From contig JASSUJ010000001.1 in the NCBI GenBank assembly GCA_031963405.1, positions 1,240,001-1,304,000 of the forward strand: a DNA stretch of 64,000 nucleotides. Direction: 5' to 3'. Shown in pieces: positions 36,724 to 45,429 of this stretch (position 1 is its first letter; every line of letters starts with the position of its first letter). The notes beneath the pieces are model-generated. The model was not told the origin of the DNA. It ran no database searches and saw only the letters and a program-made list of their open reading frames with translations. Origin of the DNA: JASSUD01 sp031963405. GTDB taxonomy: Bacteria; Pseudomonadota; Gammaproteobacteria; Burkholderiales; Burkholderiaceae. Position numbers and translations under genes: made by a program.

Positions 36724-37750
36724 CGATTTGTAAGGCTAGTTCAAATAAGCCATCCCATATATGCGCCGGCAACGACGCTGTGCCAAGCGTCAATCCCTTA
36801 AGCTGGCGATCGAGACTTGCAGCAAAGGCTAAACTATTTTCCAGGTCTGGCTGAGTCAATTGAGTCAGTGCGGTTGCCATAAGTTTTTCGCGTGGCCCCC
36901 AAATACGGTTTTCACGCAATAGGGTTGCGATGGGTTTGCCTCCGCTTAAGCCACGTTTCATGCGCATTAGCACGCGAATTTCTTCAACCACGGCCCATAG
37001 TACTAAGGCAGGCGCCTCTCCCTCTCCGCGCAGCCCTTCAAGCATACGTGCTAAACGCGGTGCATCACCAGCCAGCATAGCTTCATTGAGTTTAAATACG
37101 TCGTAACGTGCAACGTTGAGCACGGCTTCATAGATTTGCTCAAATTTCAACTCGCCTGGTGGATAGAGCAAACCGAGCTTTTGAATTTCCTGGTGCGCTG
37201 CTAACAAATTACCTTCGACACGCTCAGTCATGAACTGTAATGCCCGTTGTCCCTCGCGACCTGGCTGTACTTGCTGGCCTTGGGCGCGCAGTCGTTGACT
37301 AATCCAACTCGGCAGCTGAGCCAGCGCAATCGCATCAATGCGGATGGCCACACCTACACGCTCAAGCGCGGTGAACCAAGCTGACTTTTGCATGACTGTA
37401 GTAAGCCTTGGCAAGATAAGCAGCATGATCAGATCATCAGGTGGGCGGTTTGCCAGTGTTTCTAACGCGGCCCCACCTTCCTGGCCAGGTTTGGCCGTAG
37501 GTATGCGCAATTCAAGCAGCCGACGCTCGCCAAACAGCGAAACAGACTGACTAACGCTACGTAGCATGCGCCAATCAAAGCCGCGCTCAGTGGTGTAGGT
37601 TAAGCGCTCGGTATACCCGGCAGAGCGGGCGGCGGCGCGCAGACAATCGGCTGCCTCTTGCATCAATAAAGGCTCATCACCATGAAGCAAATAAACAGGT
37701 GCGAAGCCTTGCTTAAGATGGGTAGGCAACGAGTCGGCACGCAGCTGCAT
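36704..37750 (-). CDS. holA: DNA polymerase III subunit delta
   Basis: Clamp-loader delta subunit that opens the beta sliding clamp. About 348 residues from ATG 37750 (MQLRADSLPTHL); the longer frame reaches back into lptE and is rejected. The AAA+-like fold shows PVYLLHGDEPLLMQEA near the N-terminus, with FGERRLLELRIPT and the C-terminal collar helices. The final residues QPRKR and the stop are encoded by the arm of a palindromic repeat, so the native C-terminus was replaced or extended. lptE ends 28 bp upstream. Confidence 0.93.
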   Translation of the reverse strand: MQLRADSLPTHLKQGFAPVYLLHGDEPLLMQEAADCLRAAARSAGYTERLTYTTERGFDWRMLRSVSQSVSLFGERRLLELRIPTAKPGQEGGAALETLANRPPDDLIMLLILPRLTTVMQKSAWFTALERVGVAIRIDAIALAQLPSWISQRLRAQGQQVQPGREGQRALQFMTERVEGNLLAAHQEIQKLGLLYPPGELKFEQIYEAVLNVARYDVFKLNEAMLAGDAPRLARMLEGLRGEGEAPALVLWAVVEEIRVLMRMKRGLSGGKPIATLLRENRIWGPREKLMATALTQLTQPDLENSLAFAASLDRQLKGLTLGTASLPAHIWDGLFELALQIAQPRKR

Positions 37751-37778
37751 TAGGGTTCTCGTCTGACTGAAATCAACA

Positions 37779-38336
37779 TTAAAGTAAAGGCCGCGATGGC
37801 GTACCTGAGCGTATCGCGGGTAGTGCCTTGTCCGCCTCAAGTGAGCGCACTGCGGCTAAGCGACGAATCAACTGATCTGCGGCATCACTTTCCATATCGC
37901 TGTAGAACAAATCAGCTTCAGCCTCCTTAGCTAGCGCGTATCGGTCGTTGTAGGTCATGGCGCGATTGAGCAAGAGTGCGCTTGGGGGAATCAAGAGAGT
38001 TCCATCCGCACTAGTTAGCGAATAATTGAGTGACAAAATTAATTCGTATTCGTCAATCAGGCCTTTGATATTGATACTCAGGGTATTGCGGCTGCGCGCT
38101 TGATCAATCGACAAAGTTGCATCGGCTTCACGTGGATGGTTAACCACAAGGGTTTTGCCATTTGATTGAATCATGCGTTTTAAACGAGCCAGCATAGCCG
38201 GACTGGTCATGCCAGACGGAGCAATATATAGGCGCTTAAAAGCATAATCTTGGTGGCCTTTCAAATAAAAACCGCAAGCGGATAAAAGAAACACCGCAAC
38301 AGCTAAGACTGAGGCTGATAACCATTTATGAGTCAC
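37779..38336 (-). CDS. lptE: LPS-assembly lipoprotein LptE
   Basis: Outer-membrane lipoprotein plug of the LptD/E lipopolysaccharide translocon. 185 residues with a signal peptide ending in the lipobox LLSAC (Cys21). The conserved CGFYLKGHQDYAFKRLYI start of the mature protein matches the family. The leuS-lptE-holA order is usual for beta-proteobacteria. A REP-like element (38385-38428) separates it from leuS. Confidence 0.92.
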   Translation of the reverse strand: MTHKWLSASVLAVAVFLLSACGFYLKGHQDYAFKRLYIAPSGMTSPAMLARLKRMIQSNGKTLVVNHPREADATLSIDQARSRNTLSINIKGLIDEYELILSLNYSLTSADGTLLIPPSALLLNRAMTYNDRYALAKEAEADLFYSDMESDAADQLIRRLAAVRSLEADKALPAIRSGTPSRPLL

Positions 38337-38384
38337 TTGTTTTCCTCAAAGAAGAGACTGTTTACGATCTTCAAAAGTGGATTG

Positions 38385-38428
38385 TGTTGGGGTTCTGCAT
38401 TTAATAAAACGCTTCACCCCAACCTACG
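38385..38428. repeat. GTAG-type REP-like hairpin element
   Basis: On the minus strand it reads CGTAGGTTGGGGTGAAGCG, then an AT-rich loop, then GCAGAACCCCAACA. It begins with the GTAG tetranucleotide typical of REP elements mobilised by RAYT transposases. A close copy lies at 54034-54076. No RAYT gene is in the window. Confidence 0.7.
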
Positions 38429-38509
38429 AATCGGTGCTAAGGAATTTCGATGCCTTTCACCTTATCTAATAGGCGCAGCCTTGTAGATACCGCCTTTAAA
38501 CGCAAACAT

Positions 38510-41137
38510 TTACACCACGATATTTACTAGACGACCTGGCACAACAATAATTTTTTTAGGTAGTTGATTTTGACTAAAACGCTCAAAGACTTCATGAGCT
38601 AGCGCGGCTTTTTCAATCTCTGCTTTTGGTGCGTCCTTAGCCACAATCAACGCGCCACGTACTTTGCCATTGATTTGCAGCACGAGCTCAAGCTCAGCTG
38701 CTTCAAGCGCGGCTTGATCTACCGTAGGCCACGCTGCGTCTAGCAGTGCACCTGACTCAGCTTGGTAGCCAAGCGCTTCCCATAGCGCACAAGTAATATG
38801 GGGCACCACTGGATACAGTACGCGTAATAAGATTCCATAAGTTTCTCGCATGACAGCATCACCAGCCCCCTCTTCTGCTGCTTGATGAGTAGCAGGTTCA
38901 GCAAGCTTGAGCGCCTCTAGTGCCTTGAGCATCTTCATCGCCGCTGACACGACGGTATTGTATTGGGTGCGTTGATAGTCAAATTCAGCTTGCTTTAATA
39001 AGCTATGAATTTCTCGCCGCAAGCTTTTTTGTGCGTCATTTAATGGCTCAGCGTGCGTTTGCTGAGTCTGTCTCAGCAACGCTTGCTGGTTATACCCAAA
39101 TGCCCACAGCCGTCGTAAGAAACGGCTTGCGCCGTCGATTCCTGAGCCTGACCATTCAAGTTGTTGCGTGGGAGGCGCGGCAAATATAGTAAAGAGGCGC
39201 GCCGTATCGGCACCATACTGGTCAATTAAGGCTTGCGGGTCCACGCCATTGTGCTTCGATTTGGACATTTTCTCGATGCCGCCCATGACTACTGGCTGTC
39301 CATCTGTATTCAGCGTCGCGTGTGTGCAGCGGCCACGCTCATCATGCTGCAACGTCACATCGGCAGGATTAAACCAAGTCTTTTTACCTTGCGCATCTTC
39401 ACGGTAACAAGTTTCATTGAGCACCATGCCTTGTGTCAGCAGATTGTGCGCGGGCTCGGAAAAATTAATCAAGCCCATATCGCGCATGGCTTTGGTCCAA
39501 AAGCGTGCATATAAGAGATGCAAAATGGCATGCTCGATGCCACCGATATACTGATCCATCGGCATCCAATAAGCAGCACGCTCATCAAGCATGGTGGACG
39601 CATCAGGACAGGCGTAGCGCATGAAATACCAGCATGAATCGACAAACGTATCCATGGTGTCGGTTTCGCGTTTAGCGCTCGCGCCGCATTGTGGGCAGCT
39701 GCAGTTCACAAAGGCATCCGACTTAGCAAGCGGGTTGCCGCTGCCATCGGGTTTTAAGTCCTCAGGCAAGACGACGGGCAACTCAGCCTCCGGCACCGGC
39801 ACTGTGCCGCATGCGTCGCAATGAATCAGCGGAATGGGTGTACCCCAATAACGTTGACGCGAGATACCCCAATCACGCAGGCGCCAAGTGATCTGCTTAT
39901 CCCCCAGACCAAGCGCTGCTAAGTCAGCGGCCACTGCATCAACTGCAGCGGGCTGAGACAGGCCATCATATTTGCCGCTATTAATGCACACCCCTTCTTT
40001 GCTGCCATACCATTCAGCCCACGCTGTTGCGGCATAGGGTTGGCCGTTAACATCGAGCACCTGCTTAATTGGCACACCGTATTTCAGCGCAAAGGCAAAG
40101 TCTCTCTCATCATGTGCAGGCACGCCCATGACTGCGCCTGTGCCGTAGCTCATCAACACGTAATTGCCAATCCATACTTCAATGGGTTGCTGCGTCAGCG
40201 GATGGGTAACAAAGAAACCTGTGGCGACCCCTTTCTTTTCAAGCGTGGCCAATTCTGCTTCAGCGGTGCCGGTAGTTTTGCAAGCATCAATAAAAGCTTG
40301 TAAAGCGGGCTGATCTTGCGCAAGCCGGGCAGCTAATGGATGCTCTGCGGCAATCGCACAAAACGTGACGCCCATGATCGTGTCAGCGCGTGTGGTGAAG
40401 ACATCGAGCCTTTTTTGCTCACCATCCAATTCATAAGGAAAGCTAATGTTGACGCCGCAACTTTTACCAATCCAATTGCGCTGCATTAACTTAACTCGCT
40501 CTGGCCAACCTAGCTGATCCAAGTCACTCAGTAGCTCATCCGCGTACTGCGTGATGCGCATGTAATACATGGGAATCTCGCGCCGCTCGACTAAGGCGCC
40601 TGAGCGCCAACCGCGGCCATCGATCACTTGTTCGTTGGCCAGCACAGTTTGATCAACCGGATCCCAATTAACCGCACCCGTTTTTTTATACACGATGCCG
40701 GCTTTTAAAAGCTTCAGAAAGAACCATTGGTTCCAGCGGTAGTAGTCAGGCTGACAGGTCACTACCTCGCGCGACCAATCAATCGCAAGCCCCATTGATT
40801 GCATCTGTTTTTTCATCGCTGCAATGTTGGCGTAGGTCCAATCCGCAGGCGCTACGTCGTGAGCAATGGCAGCATTTTCAGCGGGCATGCCAAACGCATC
40901 CCAACCCATTGGCATCAACACATTACGGCCTTTCATGCGCTCGTAACGCACCATCACATCATTGATGGTGTAGTTGCGCACATGCCCCATGTGCAAGTTG
41001 CCTGACGGGTAAGGCAACATCGATACGCAATAAAACTTCTCACGCTCAAGTGTCTCACTCGCCTGATACACGTTGCACTCGCTCCAAGCGCGTTGTATAG
41101 CCGATTCAACCTCGGCGGGGAGATATTTTTCTTGCAT
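38510..41137 (-). CDS. leuS: Leucyl-tRNA synthetase
   Basis: Class Ia aminoacyl-tRNA synthetase charging tRNA-Leu; 875 residues from ATG 41137 (MQEKYLPAEVE; a start three codons earlier is less likely). The HIGH motif appears as HMGH in NLHMGHVRNYT, the KMSKS motif as KMSKSKHNGVDP. The CP1 editing domain has the usual FTTRADTIMGVTF. The zinc-knuckle cysteines CDACG and CPQCG are present. Full length. Confidence 0.98.
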   Translation of the reverse strand: MQEKYLPAEVESAIQRAWSECNVYQASETLEREKFYCVSMLPYPSGNLHMGHVRNYTINDVMVRYERMKGRNVLMPMGWDAFGMPAENAAIAHDVAPADWTYANIAAMKKQMQSMGLAIDWSREVVTCQPDYYRWNQWFFLKLLKAGIVYKKTGAVNWDPVDQTVLANEQVIDGRGWRSGALVERREIPMYYMRITQYADELLSDLDQLGWPERVKLMQRNWIGKSCGVNISFPYELDGEQKRLDVFTTRADTIMGVTFCAIAAEHPLAARLAQDQPALQAFIDACKTTGTAEAELATLEKKGVATGFFVTHPLTQQPIEVWIGNYVLMSYGTGAVMGVPAHDERDFAFALKYGVPIKQVLDVNGQPYAATAWAEWYGSKEGVCINSGKYDGLSQPAAVDAVAADLAALGLGDKQITWRLRDWGISRQRYWGTPIPLIHCDACGTVPVPEAELPVVLPEDLKPDGSGNPLAKSDAFVNCSCPQCGASAKRETDTMDTFVDSCWYFMRYACPDASTMLDERAAYWMPMDQYIGGIEHAILHLLYARFWTKAMRDMGLINFSEPAHNLLTQGMVLNETCYREDAQGKKTWFNPADVTLQHDERGRCTHATLNTDGQPVVMGGIEKMSKSKHNGVDPQALIDQYGADTARLFTIFAAPPTQQLEWSGSGIDGASRFLRRLWAFGYNQQALLRQTQQTHAEPLNDAQKSLRREIHSLLKQAEFDYQRTQYNTVVSAAMKMLKALEALKLAEPATHQAAEEGAGDAVMRETYGILLRVLYPVVPHITCALWEALGYQAESGALLDAAWPTVDQAALEAAELELVLQINGKVRGALIVAKDAPKAEIEKAALAHEVFERFSQNQLPKKIIVVPGRLVNIVV

Positions 41138-41195
41138 AGTGAACAATTAAAAAAACAGCGTTTATAAATAAAAATAAGACAACAACACACGAGAA

Positions 41196-41302
41196 TTAAG
41201 AAGGCTCTGCATAAGGCGCAGGCAAGCAATGCCTTTGCTGCCAGTACACTTGTACTGTTCATGAGGCATGACGCCGCTCATCAATTATGCAGCGCTTCCT
41301 AA
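41196..41302. repeat. Palindromic repeat, arm type B (CTCTGCATAA arms)
   Basis: TTAAGAAGGCTCTGCATAA is paired with TTATGCAGCGCTTCCTAA, somewhat decayed. The core is AAGCAATGCCTTTGCTGCCAGTACACTTGTACTG, followed by GAGGCATGACGCC. First of three elements in the 468 bp gap between leuS and sctD. Confidence 0.8.
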
Positions 41303-41355
41303 CAGCAAAATAAGAAGCGATTATACCGTTCATACCTCAAGCACCGCGTATCTAC

Positions 41356-41457
41356 GGAACCTCTGCATAACCCTCATAGCAAGGAATGCCTTTGCTGCCA
41401 GTACAACTAGTACGGCAAGGAGGCATGACGCCGCTATGGGGGTTATGCAGAGGTTCC
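41356..41457. repeat. Palindromic repeat, arm type B3 (GGAACCTCTGCATAACC arms)
   Basis: GGAACCTCTGCATAACCC is paired with GGGTTATGCAGAGGTTCC exactly, with CATAGC/GCTATG inside. The core is AAGGAATGCCTTTGCTGCCAGTACAACTAGTACGGCAAGG, then AGGCATGACGCC. The best-preserved copy of this arm type. Confidence 0.9.
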
Positions 41458-41484
41458 CGAAGCTGACTCAATCCAAAGCATCCT

Positions 41485-41576
41485 TAAGGAAACATTGAAG
41501 CAAGCGCGAGCAAGAAATGCTCGCCACAGTCAGTACACACGAGTACGGCAACCTCGGCTTATGTAGGCTTTCCTTA
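41485..41576. repeat. Degenerate palindromic repeat upstream of sctD
   Basis: TAAGGAAACATTGAAGCAAG at the left, GGCTTATGTAGGCTTTCCTTA at the right, with CAGTACACACGAGTACGGCAA as the core. Ends 29 bp before the sctD start. Confidence 0.6.
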
Positions 41577-41595
41577 TCTATCAATTTTTAAACAA

Positions 41596-41619
41596 TTCGC
41601 AAACGATGAAAATTCTTCG
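41596..41619 (+). promoter_or_regulatory. TTCG-N16-TTCG overlapping the sctD start
   Basis: TTCG at 41596-41599 and 41616-41619 match the PIP spacing exactly, but the ATG of sctD (41606) lies inside, so it cannot promote sctD as annotated. It is probably chance; about two such matches are expected per 64 kb on both strands. Confidence 0.15.
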
Positions 41620-42637
41620 TGTCCTGACCGGCATCCATGCCGGCGCTCAAATAAAGTTGGACTCAATAACACTCAGGCTTGGCGCAGACGAAGAAGCAGA
41701 TATTCGATTAAGTGACTGGCATGCACCTAGCCTTGTGCTGAGCTTCAATGAGCAAGGCATGGTACAGCTTGACCAGATACCTGAAGCACCGAGCGCAGCA
41801 CCACTTATAACAGACACAGAAACGGATACGACCCATATGGTTACGGCACCTATTACATTGAACGATTTAATGCCCATGAAATTTGGCGAGATCGTACTGT
41901 GTGTCGGCCATGAAAATGCAAGTTGGCCGAATGACGAGGCGCTTTTGAGTCTTTTAGCGCAGCCAGCCAAAGTAACGCAAAGCTTAAAGCTGCCCTCCTC
42001 TCGCTTACGTCTTCTGCTGATGGTTACAGGTGGCGTGGTGCTTAGTGCAGCCTTGATAGCAGCTGTCGTTATTTGGCAAGCACGACGCACGGCGCAAATT
42101 GAGTATCAAACCAAGGTAAATACGCCAGCCAATCAAATGAGGCGAGCCTTAGCCAAGGCTGGCATAGCAGGGATTGAAGTGGTGCCACACGACAATTTCG
42201 TGGCGCTACAAGGCATTGTCCCGACCGTCGCTGACGATATCACTGTGCGCCGCATGATTGACCAGCTGAATACGCCAGGCAAAAGCTTTGCGCCTAATTA
42301 TGATGTGGCGGTCAATATTGCCCAGAACATTGTGGAATCGCTTGGCATCCCAGGCGTCAAAGCGCAATACGCGGGTGCCGGTGTGTTTCAGGTAGTGGGT
42401 GCCGTCACTGACCTGGAGCAGGCACAGCAAGCACTGGAGAAGTTAAAACCCGACTTCAGTGGCAACGTAAAACGCATTGATTCACTGATGACCCAGGCCC
42501 CGCCTAACGACCCTAATGCGCGCTACTCGGTATTTATGTCAAGCAGTGGAGTTCGCTTTGTAGTGACACCGGATGGCGTGAAGCATCTTTACCCAAGCGA
42601 CCCAAGTAAAGCATCAGAGCCAACCGGCCAAGAATGA
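41606..42637 (+). CDS. sctD: Type III secretion inner-membrane ring protein, SctD family
   Basis: 343-residue protein with the SctD (YscD/HrpD5/CdsD) layout: an N-terminal FHA-like cytoplasmic domain (1-105), one membrane segment (about 134-157), and a periplasmic part with BON-like ring-building folds (165-300). SctD with SctJ makes the inner-membrane rings of the injectisome. The start MKILRVLTG is at 41606; the ribosome site is weak. Three small genes follow on the same strand, the place where needle, rod or chaperone genes are often found. No SctJ, SctN or SctV gene is in the window. Confidence 0.75.
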   Translation: MKILRVLTGIHAGAQIKLDSITLRLGADEEADIRLSDWHAPSLVLSFNEQGMVQLDQIPEAPSAAPLITDTETDTTHMVTAPITLNDLMPMKFGEIVLCVGHENASWPNDEALLSLLAQPAKVTQSLKLPSSRLRLLLMVTGGVVLSAALIAAVVIWQARRTAQIEYQTKVNTPANQMRRALAKAGIAGIEVVPHDNFVALQGIVPTVADDITVRRMIDQLNTPGKSFAPNYDVAVNIAQNIVESLGIPGVKAQYAGAGVFQVVGAVTDLEQAQQALEKLKPDFSGNVKRIDSLMTQAPPNDPNARYSVFMSSSGVRFVVTPDGVKHLYPSDPSKASEPTGQE

Positions 42638-42655
42638 ATTAATAGGAAACCAGAT

Positions 42656-42964
42656 ATGTACCAAGCTATAGAAAAAGCCGCGCAAAAATTTAAGGCTTTG
42701 CAAGATAAATCGACTGAGACGACGCTCGATAAAGAAAGCGTTGAGATGTTATGCGCAGCCCTTAGCGAGAGTGCACAAGAGCTCTCGCAAGAAGCACAAA
42801 AAAGTACCTCGCAACTGGATAGCGCCAACCTTGCCAAACTGTATCAGGGCATTTTGGCAGCAAAACGGATTATCGAAAATTTATCGCAGGAAGGACGCAT
42901 CACGAAACTTCAAGAGCTTACGCGGCAGAGCATTGAAGACACTGCGGCAGGCTTAGCTTCATGA
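42656..42964 (+). CDS. Small helical protein of the T3SS cluster
   Basis: 102 residues, starting 18 bp after sctD with AGGAAA before the ATG. Charged, all-helical, no signal peptide or membrane segment. The central DSANLAKLYQGILAAKRIIE followed by an amphipathic C-terminal helix has the shape of needle subunits (SctF) and of HrpD6-like proteins that follow SctD in hrp clusters. The sequence alone does not decide between needle, needle chaperone and HrpD6-like function. Part of the sctD transcription unit. Confidence 0.7.
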   Translation: MYQAIEKAAQKFKALQDKSTETTLDKESVEMLCAALSESAQELSQEAQKSTSQLDSANLAKLYQGILAAKRIIENLSQEGRITKLQELTRQSIEDTAAGLAS

Positions 42965-42978
42965 TCAAAACAAACTAA

Positions 42979-43050
42979 GGAAGGTCTGCATAAGCCCACT
43001 GCCAAGGAATGCCTTTGCTGCCAATACAACTAGTACGGCAAGCAAGCAGG
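42979..43050. repeat. Truncated palindromic repeat inside the T3SS operon
   Basis: GGAAGGTCTGCATAAGCC followed by the core AAGGAATGCCTTTGCTGCCAATACAACTAGTACGGCAAGC; the right arm is missing. It is flanked by imperfect direct repeats of about 25 bp (42960-42983 and 43051-43075), the right one carrying the ribosome site of the next gene. Confidence 0.75.
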
Positions 43051-43080
43051 CATGAATCAAGACAAACTAGGGAGGTGATC

Positions 43081-43233
43081 ATGGCTATAGCAGGTATGGC
43101 AGCACTAACAGTAGCGGGTATTGCAATGACGATGTTCACGGCAATCTGTAAATTTTTAATTGATATGGCACAAGCGATGGCTAGTGTCATAAAGGAAGTA
43201 GGTGATGCAGTCAAAAATGCAGCTCGCGGCTAA
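43081..43233 (+). CDS. 50-residue hydrophobic protein of the T3SS cluster
   Basis: Very small gene supported by a near-ideal ribosome site, GGGAGGTGATC, directly before ATG 43081. 50 residues: a hydrophobic Gly/Ala/Met-rich helix (about 1-35) followed by a short amphipathic tail (ASVIKEVGDAVKNAARG). The size and helix-rich build are compatible with an injectisome rod or needle-tip component, but no family match can be made by eye. It lies between two other small genes downstream of sctD. Confidence 0.65.
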   Translation: MAIAGMAALTVAGIAMTMFTAICKFLIDMAQAMASVIKEVGDAVKNAARG

Positions 43234-43305
43234 TGGCGCTGCAAAATAAGCGTGACAGGTAAAATTTTTACAGGGTTAGACACTGCAATTATTTAGGAGG
43301 CAATC

Positions 43306-43494
43306 ATGGCAACAGGTAATCCCACACTCGACCAAGCCCTTGACGCTGCTAAGAAATTTATAGGGGATATGACACAAAGCGGGATAGAGGCGGTGGAATT
43401 TGTACAAACAGAGCATTTCAAGCTACAAATGGCCACAGCTAAAGCCGAAACGTCGAAACAAGTAGCCGACGCTATTGCTGCAGCTGCACGATGA
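43306..43494 (+). CDS. 62-residue helical protein of the T3SS cluster
   Basis: Small gene with a strong ribosome site, TTTAGGAGGCAATC, before ATG 43306. 62 residues, Ala-rich and entirely helical, with a probable turn near residue 30 (SGIEAVEF) and a C-terminal helix ending in ADAIAAAAR. Small two-helix proteins of this kind serve as needle or inner-rod subunits, so SctF or SctI is a reasonable but unproven guess. Last gene of the cluster; nadE converges from the other strand. Confidence 0.65.
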   Translation: MATGNPTLDQALDAAKKFIGDMTQSGIEAVEFVQTEHFKLQMATAKAETSKQVADAIAAAAR

Positions 43495-43586
43495 TCTTAA
43501 ATAACTAATGCCTGACAAACCTGACACATCATTTAGACAGGCTGTTAGCGTCAATTTTAGACAAGCTAGACGCTTAATGACGCGAT

Positions 43587-45323
43587 TCAGCCTGTTTCTT
43601 GGAAGCTGCTTGGAGGCTCTCCCCCAACAGCTTCTAAGCTCGTTATTGAAAAGCGGGCAGCTATCGGATAGCGCCAATCGCGCCCAAAAGCACGCGGCGT
43701 AATGCGGCTTCCTGGTGGAGCTTGGCGACGCTTATATTCATTCCTGTGAATCAATGAAATTACACGCGCCACATCAGCTGACTGATAACCAGCGGCGACA
43801 ATTTGCGCGGCTGCTTGATTTTCTTCTACATACTTTTGCACGATGGCATCGAGTATTTCATACGGAGGCAAACTGTCCTGATCGGTCTGGTTGGCGCGTA
43901 GTTCGGCCGATGGTGCGCGCGTCAAAATACGCTCTGGAATAATGTTATGCGTAGCAAAGTCTGCACTTGTATTTCGATAGCGGCATAAGCGATAGACTAA
44001 AGTTTTAGCGATATCTTTAAGCACCGCAAAGCCCCCCGCCATATCGCCATACAGCGTGCAGTAGCCCACCGCCATCTCGCTTTTATTGCCAGTACTTAAC
44101 ACGATGGAACCGTACTTATTAGATAAGGCCATCAACAAAGTGCCCCGAATGCGCGCTTGCAGATTCTCTTCGGTTTGGTCTTCAGGCAGGCCTTCAAATT
44201 CCTTAGCCAGTGAAGCATGAAAAGCCTCGAAAAGGGGCGCAATAGCCATTTCGTCATAACGCACGCCGACACGCTCTGCCATTTCGCGTGCATCAATCAA
44301 GGAGATATCAGCGGTGTAGGGAGAAGGCATCATCACGGTGCGTACTGCATCACAACCCAGTGCGTCGCAGGCAATGGCTAATGTCAACGCCGAATCGACG
44401 CCGCCTGACAGGCCAATCAGCGCGCGTGTAAAACCATTTTTTCGGCAATAATCGCGTACGCCCAGCACCAGCGCCGCGTACGCCTGCCCTTCTAATGAAG
44501 CGATAGGTGCCATTTGCGCCGGCTGCGGCATGTATTGCGCGAACTCATTTTGCGCAAACTCAATCAGCGCAACTTCTTCTACAAACTGCGACATTTGCAT
44601 CATCAGCTTGCCGTGCCCATCTAGCACAAATGAAGCACCGTCAAAAACCAGCTCATCCTGAGCGCCGACTAGATTCAAGTAGACGATTGGCAGGCCCGTT
44701 TGCTGGATACGTGTGCGCAATACCTCACGGCGCATCTCGACTTTGTCTAGATGGTAAGGTGAGCCATTTATCACTAATAGCGCCTGCGCCCCGGCAGCTT
44801 TTGCCTGCAATGCTGCCTCTGAAGCCCATATATCTTCGCAGATCAATAATCCATAATTGACGCCGTCAACGGTAAATACAAAAGGCTTGTTGCCTGAGGC
44901 AAAATAACGCTCCTCATCAAACACACTCGTATTGGGCAAGGCTTGCTTGTAATAAGTCCCCAGTATTTCGCCCTTAAACAATAGCGACGCTGCATTAAAT
45001 GTATCTTGGGGCGGCAGATTGATATCCGCTGCCGGCATCGAATGCGCATTTAAACAGTGCGGATGACCAACAATGACATACAAATCTGACAGCTCAGCCA
45101 GGCGTTCAGCCAGCGCATTAAGTGCAGTGGCGCTCTCTACATAAAAGCCTGGGCGCAGTAACCAATCTTCAGGCGGGTAACCGGATAGCGCTAACTCTGG
45201 CGTAAGTAATACGCGTGCGCCTTGTTGTTGTGCCTGCTGGGCAGCTGCGAAAATTTTTTCGCTATTGCCAGCAAAGTCACCAACCATGCAATTAATTTGG
45301 GCGAGCGCCAGGCAGGTTTTCAT
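43587..45323 (-). CDS. nadE: Glutamine-dependent NAD+ synthetase
   Basis: Two-domain enzyme, 578 residues, amidating nicotinic acid adenine dinucleotide to NAD. The N-terminal nitrilase-type glutaminase has the catalytic triad Glu43 (TPELALSG), Lys126 (YYKQALPN) and Cys162 (LLICEDIW). The C-terminal ATP-pyrophosphatase domain has SGGVDS at 306-311. The protein usually ends near the RAFGRDWRYPI motif; here about 24 further residues follow, so an earlier stop may have been lost. ppa lies upstream on the same strand. Confidence 0.96.
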   Translation of the reverse strand: MKTCLALAQINCMVGDFAGNSEKIFAAAQQAQQQGARVLLTPELALSGYPPEDWLLRPGFYVESATALNALAERLAELSDLYVIVGHPHCLNAHSMPAADINLPPQDTFNAASLLFKGEILGTYYKQALPNTSVFDEERYFASGNKPFVFTVDGVNYGLLICEDIWASEAALQAKAAGAQALLVINGSPYHLDKVEMRREVLRTRIQQTGLPIVYLNLVGAQDELVFDGASFVLDGHGKLMMQMSQFVEEVALIEFAQNEFAQYMPQPAQMAPIASLEGQAYAALVLGVRDYCRKNGFTRALIGLSGGVDSALTLAIACDALGCDAVRTVMMPSPYTADISLIDAREMAERVGVRYDEMAIAPLFEAFHASLAKEFEGLPEDQTEENLQARIRGTLLMALSNKYGSIVLSTGNKSEMAVGYCTLYGDMAGGFAVLKDIAKTLVYRLCRYRNTSADFATHNIIPERILTRAPSAELRANQTDQDSLPPYEILDAIVQKYVEENQAAAQIVAAGYQSADVARVISLIHRNEYKRRQAPPGSRITPRAFGRDWRYPIAARFSITSLEAVGGEPPSSFQETG

Positions 45324-45429
45324 GGTTAGATTGTTTCAAAGCGCAGTGACAAGCACGTCTCATGGACATAGCCTGTCAGTTGCAAGCGTTGTGATAAAAA
45401 AGCGCTGAGCGTAGCAGGTGCGCGGAAAA

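Noticed and set aside
41596..41619. Third exact TTCG-N16-TTCG match at sctD
   Set aside because: The sctD start codon lies inside the box, so it cannot act as its promoter; about two chance matches are expected in 64 kb. Kept only as a low-confidence feature.
43081..43494. Possible two-peptide bacteriocin pair
   Set aside because: The 50- and 62-residue genes lack leader peptides with double-Gly cleavage sites and immunity or export genes; T3SS context is a better explanation.
43508..43702. 64-codon plus-strand frame after the T3SS genes
   Set aside because: It lies almost wholly antisense to the end of nadE, lacks a ribosome site and mirrors nadE coding constraints.
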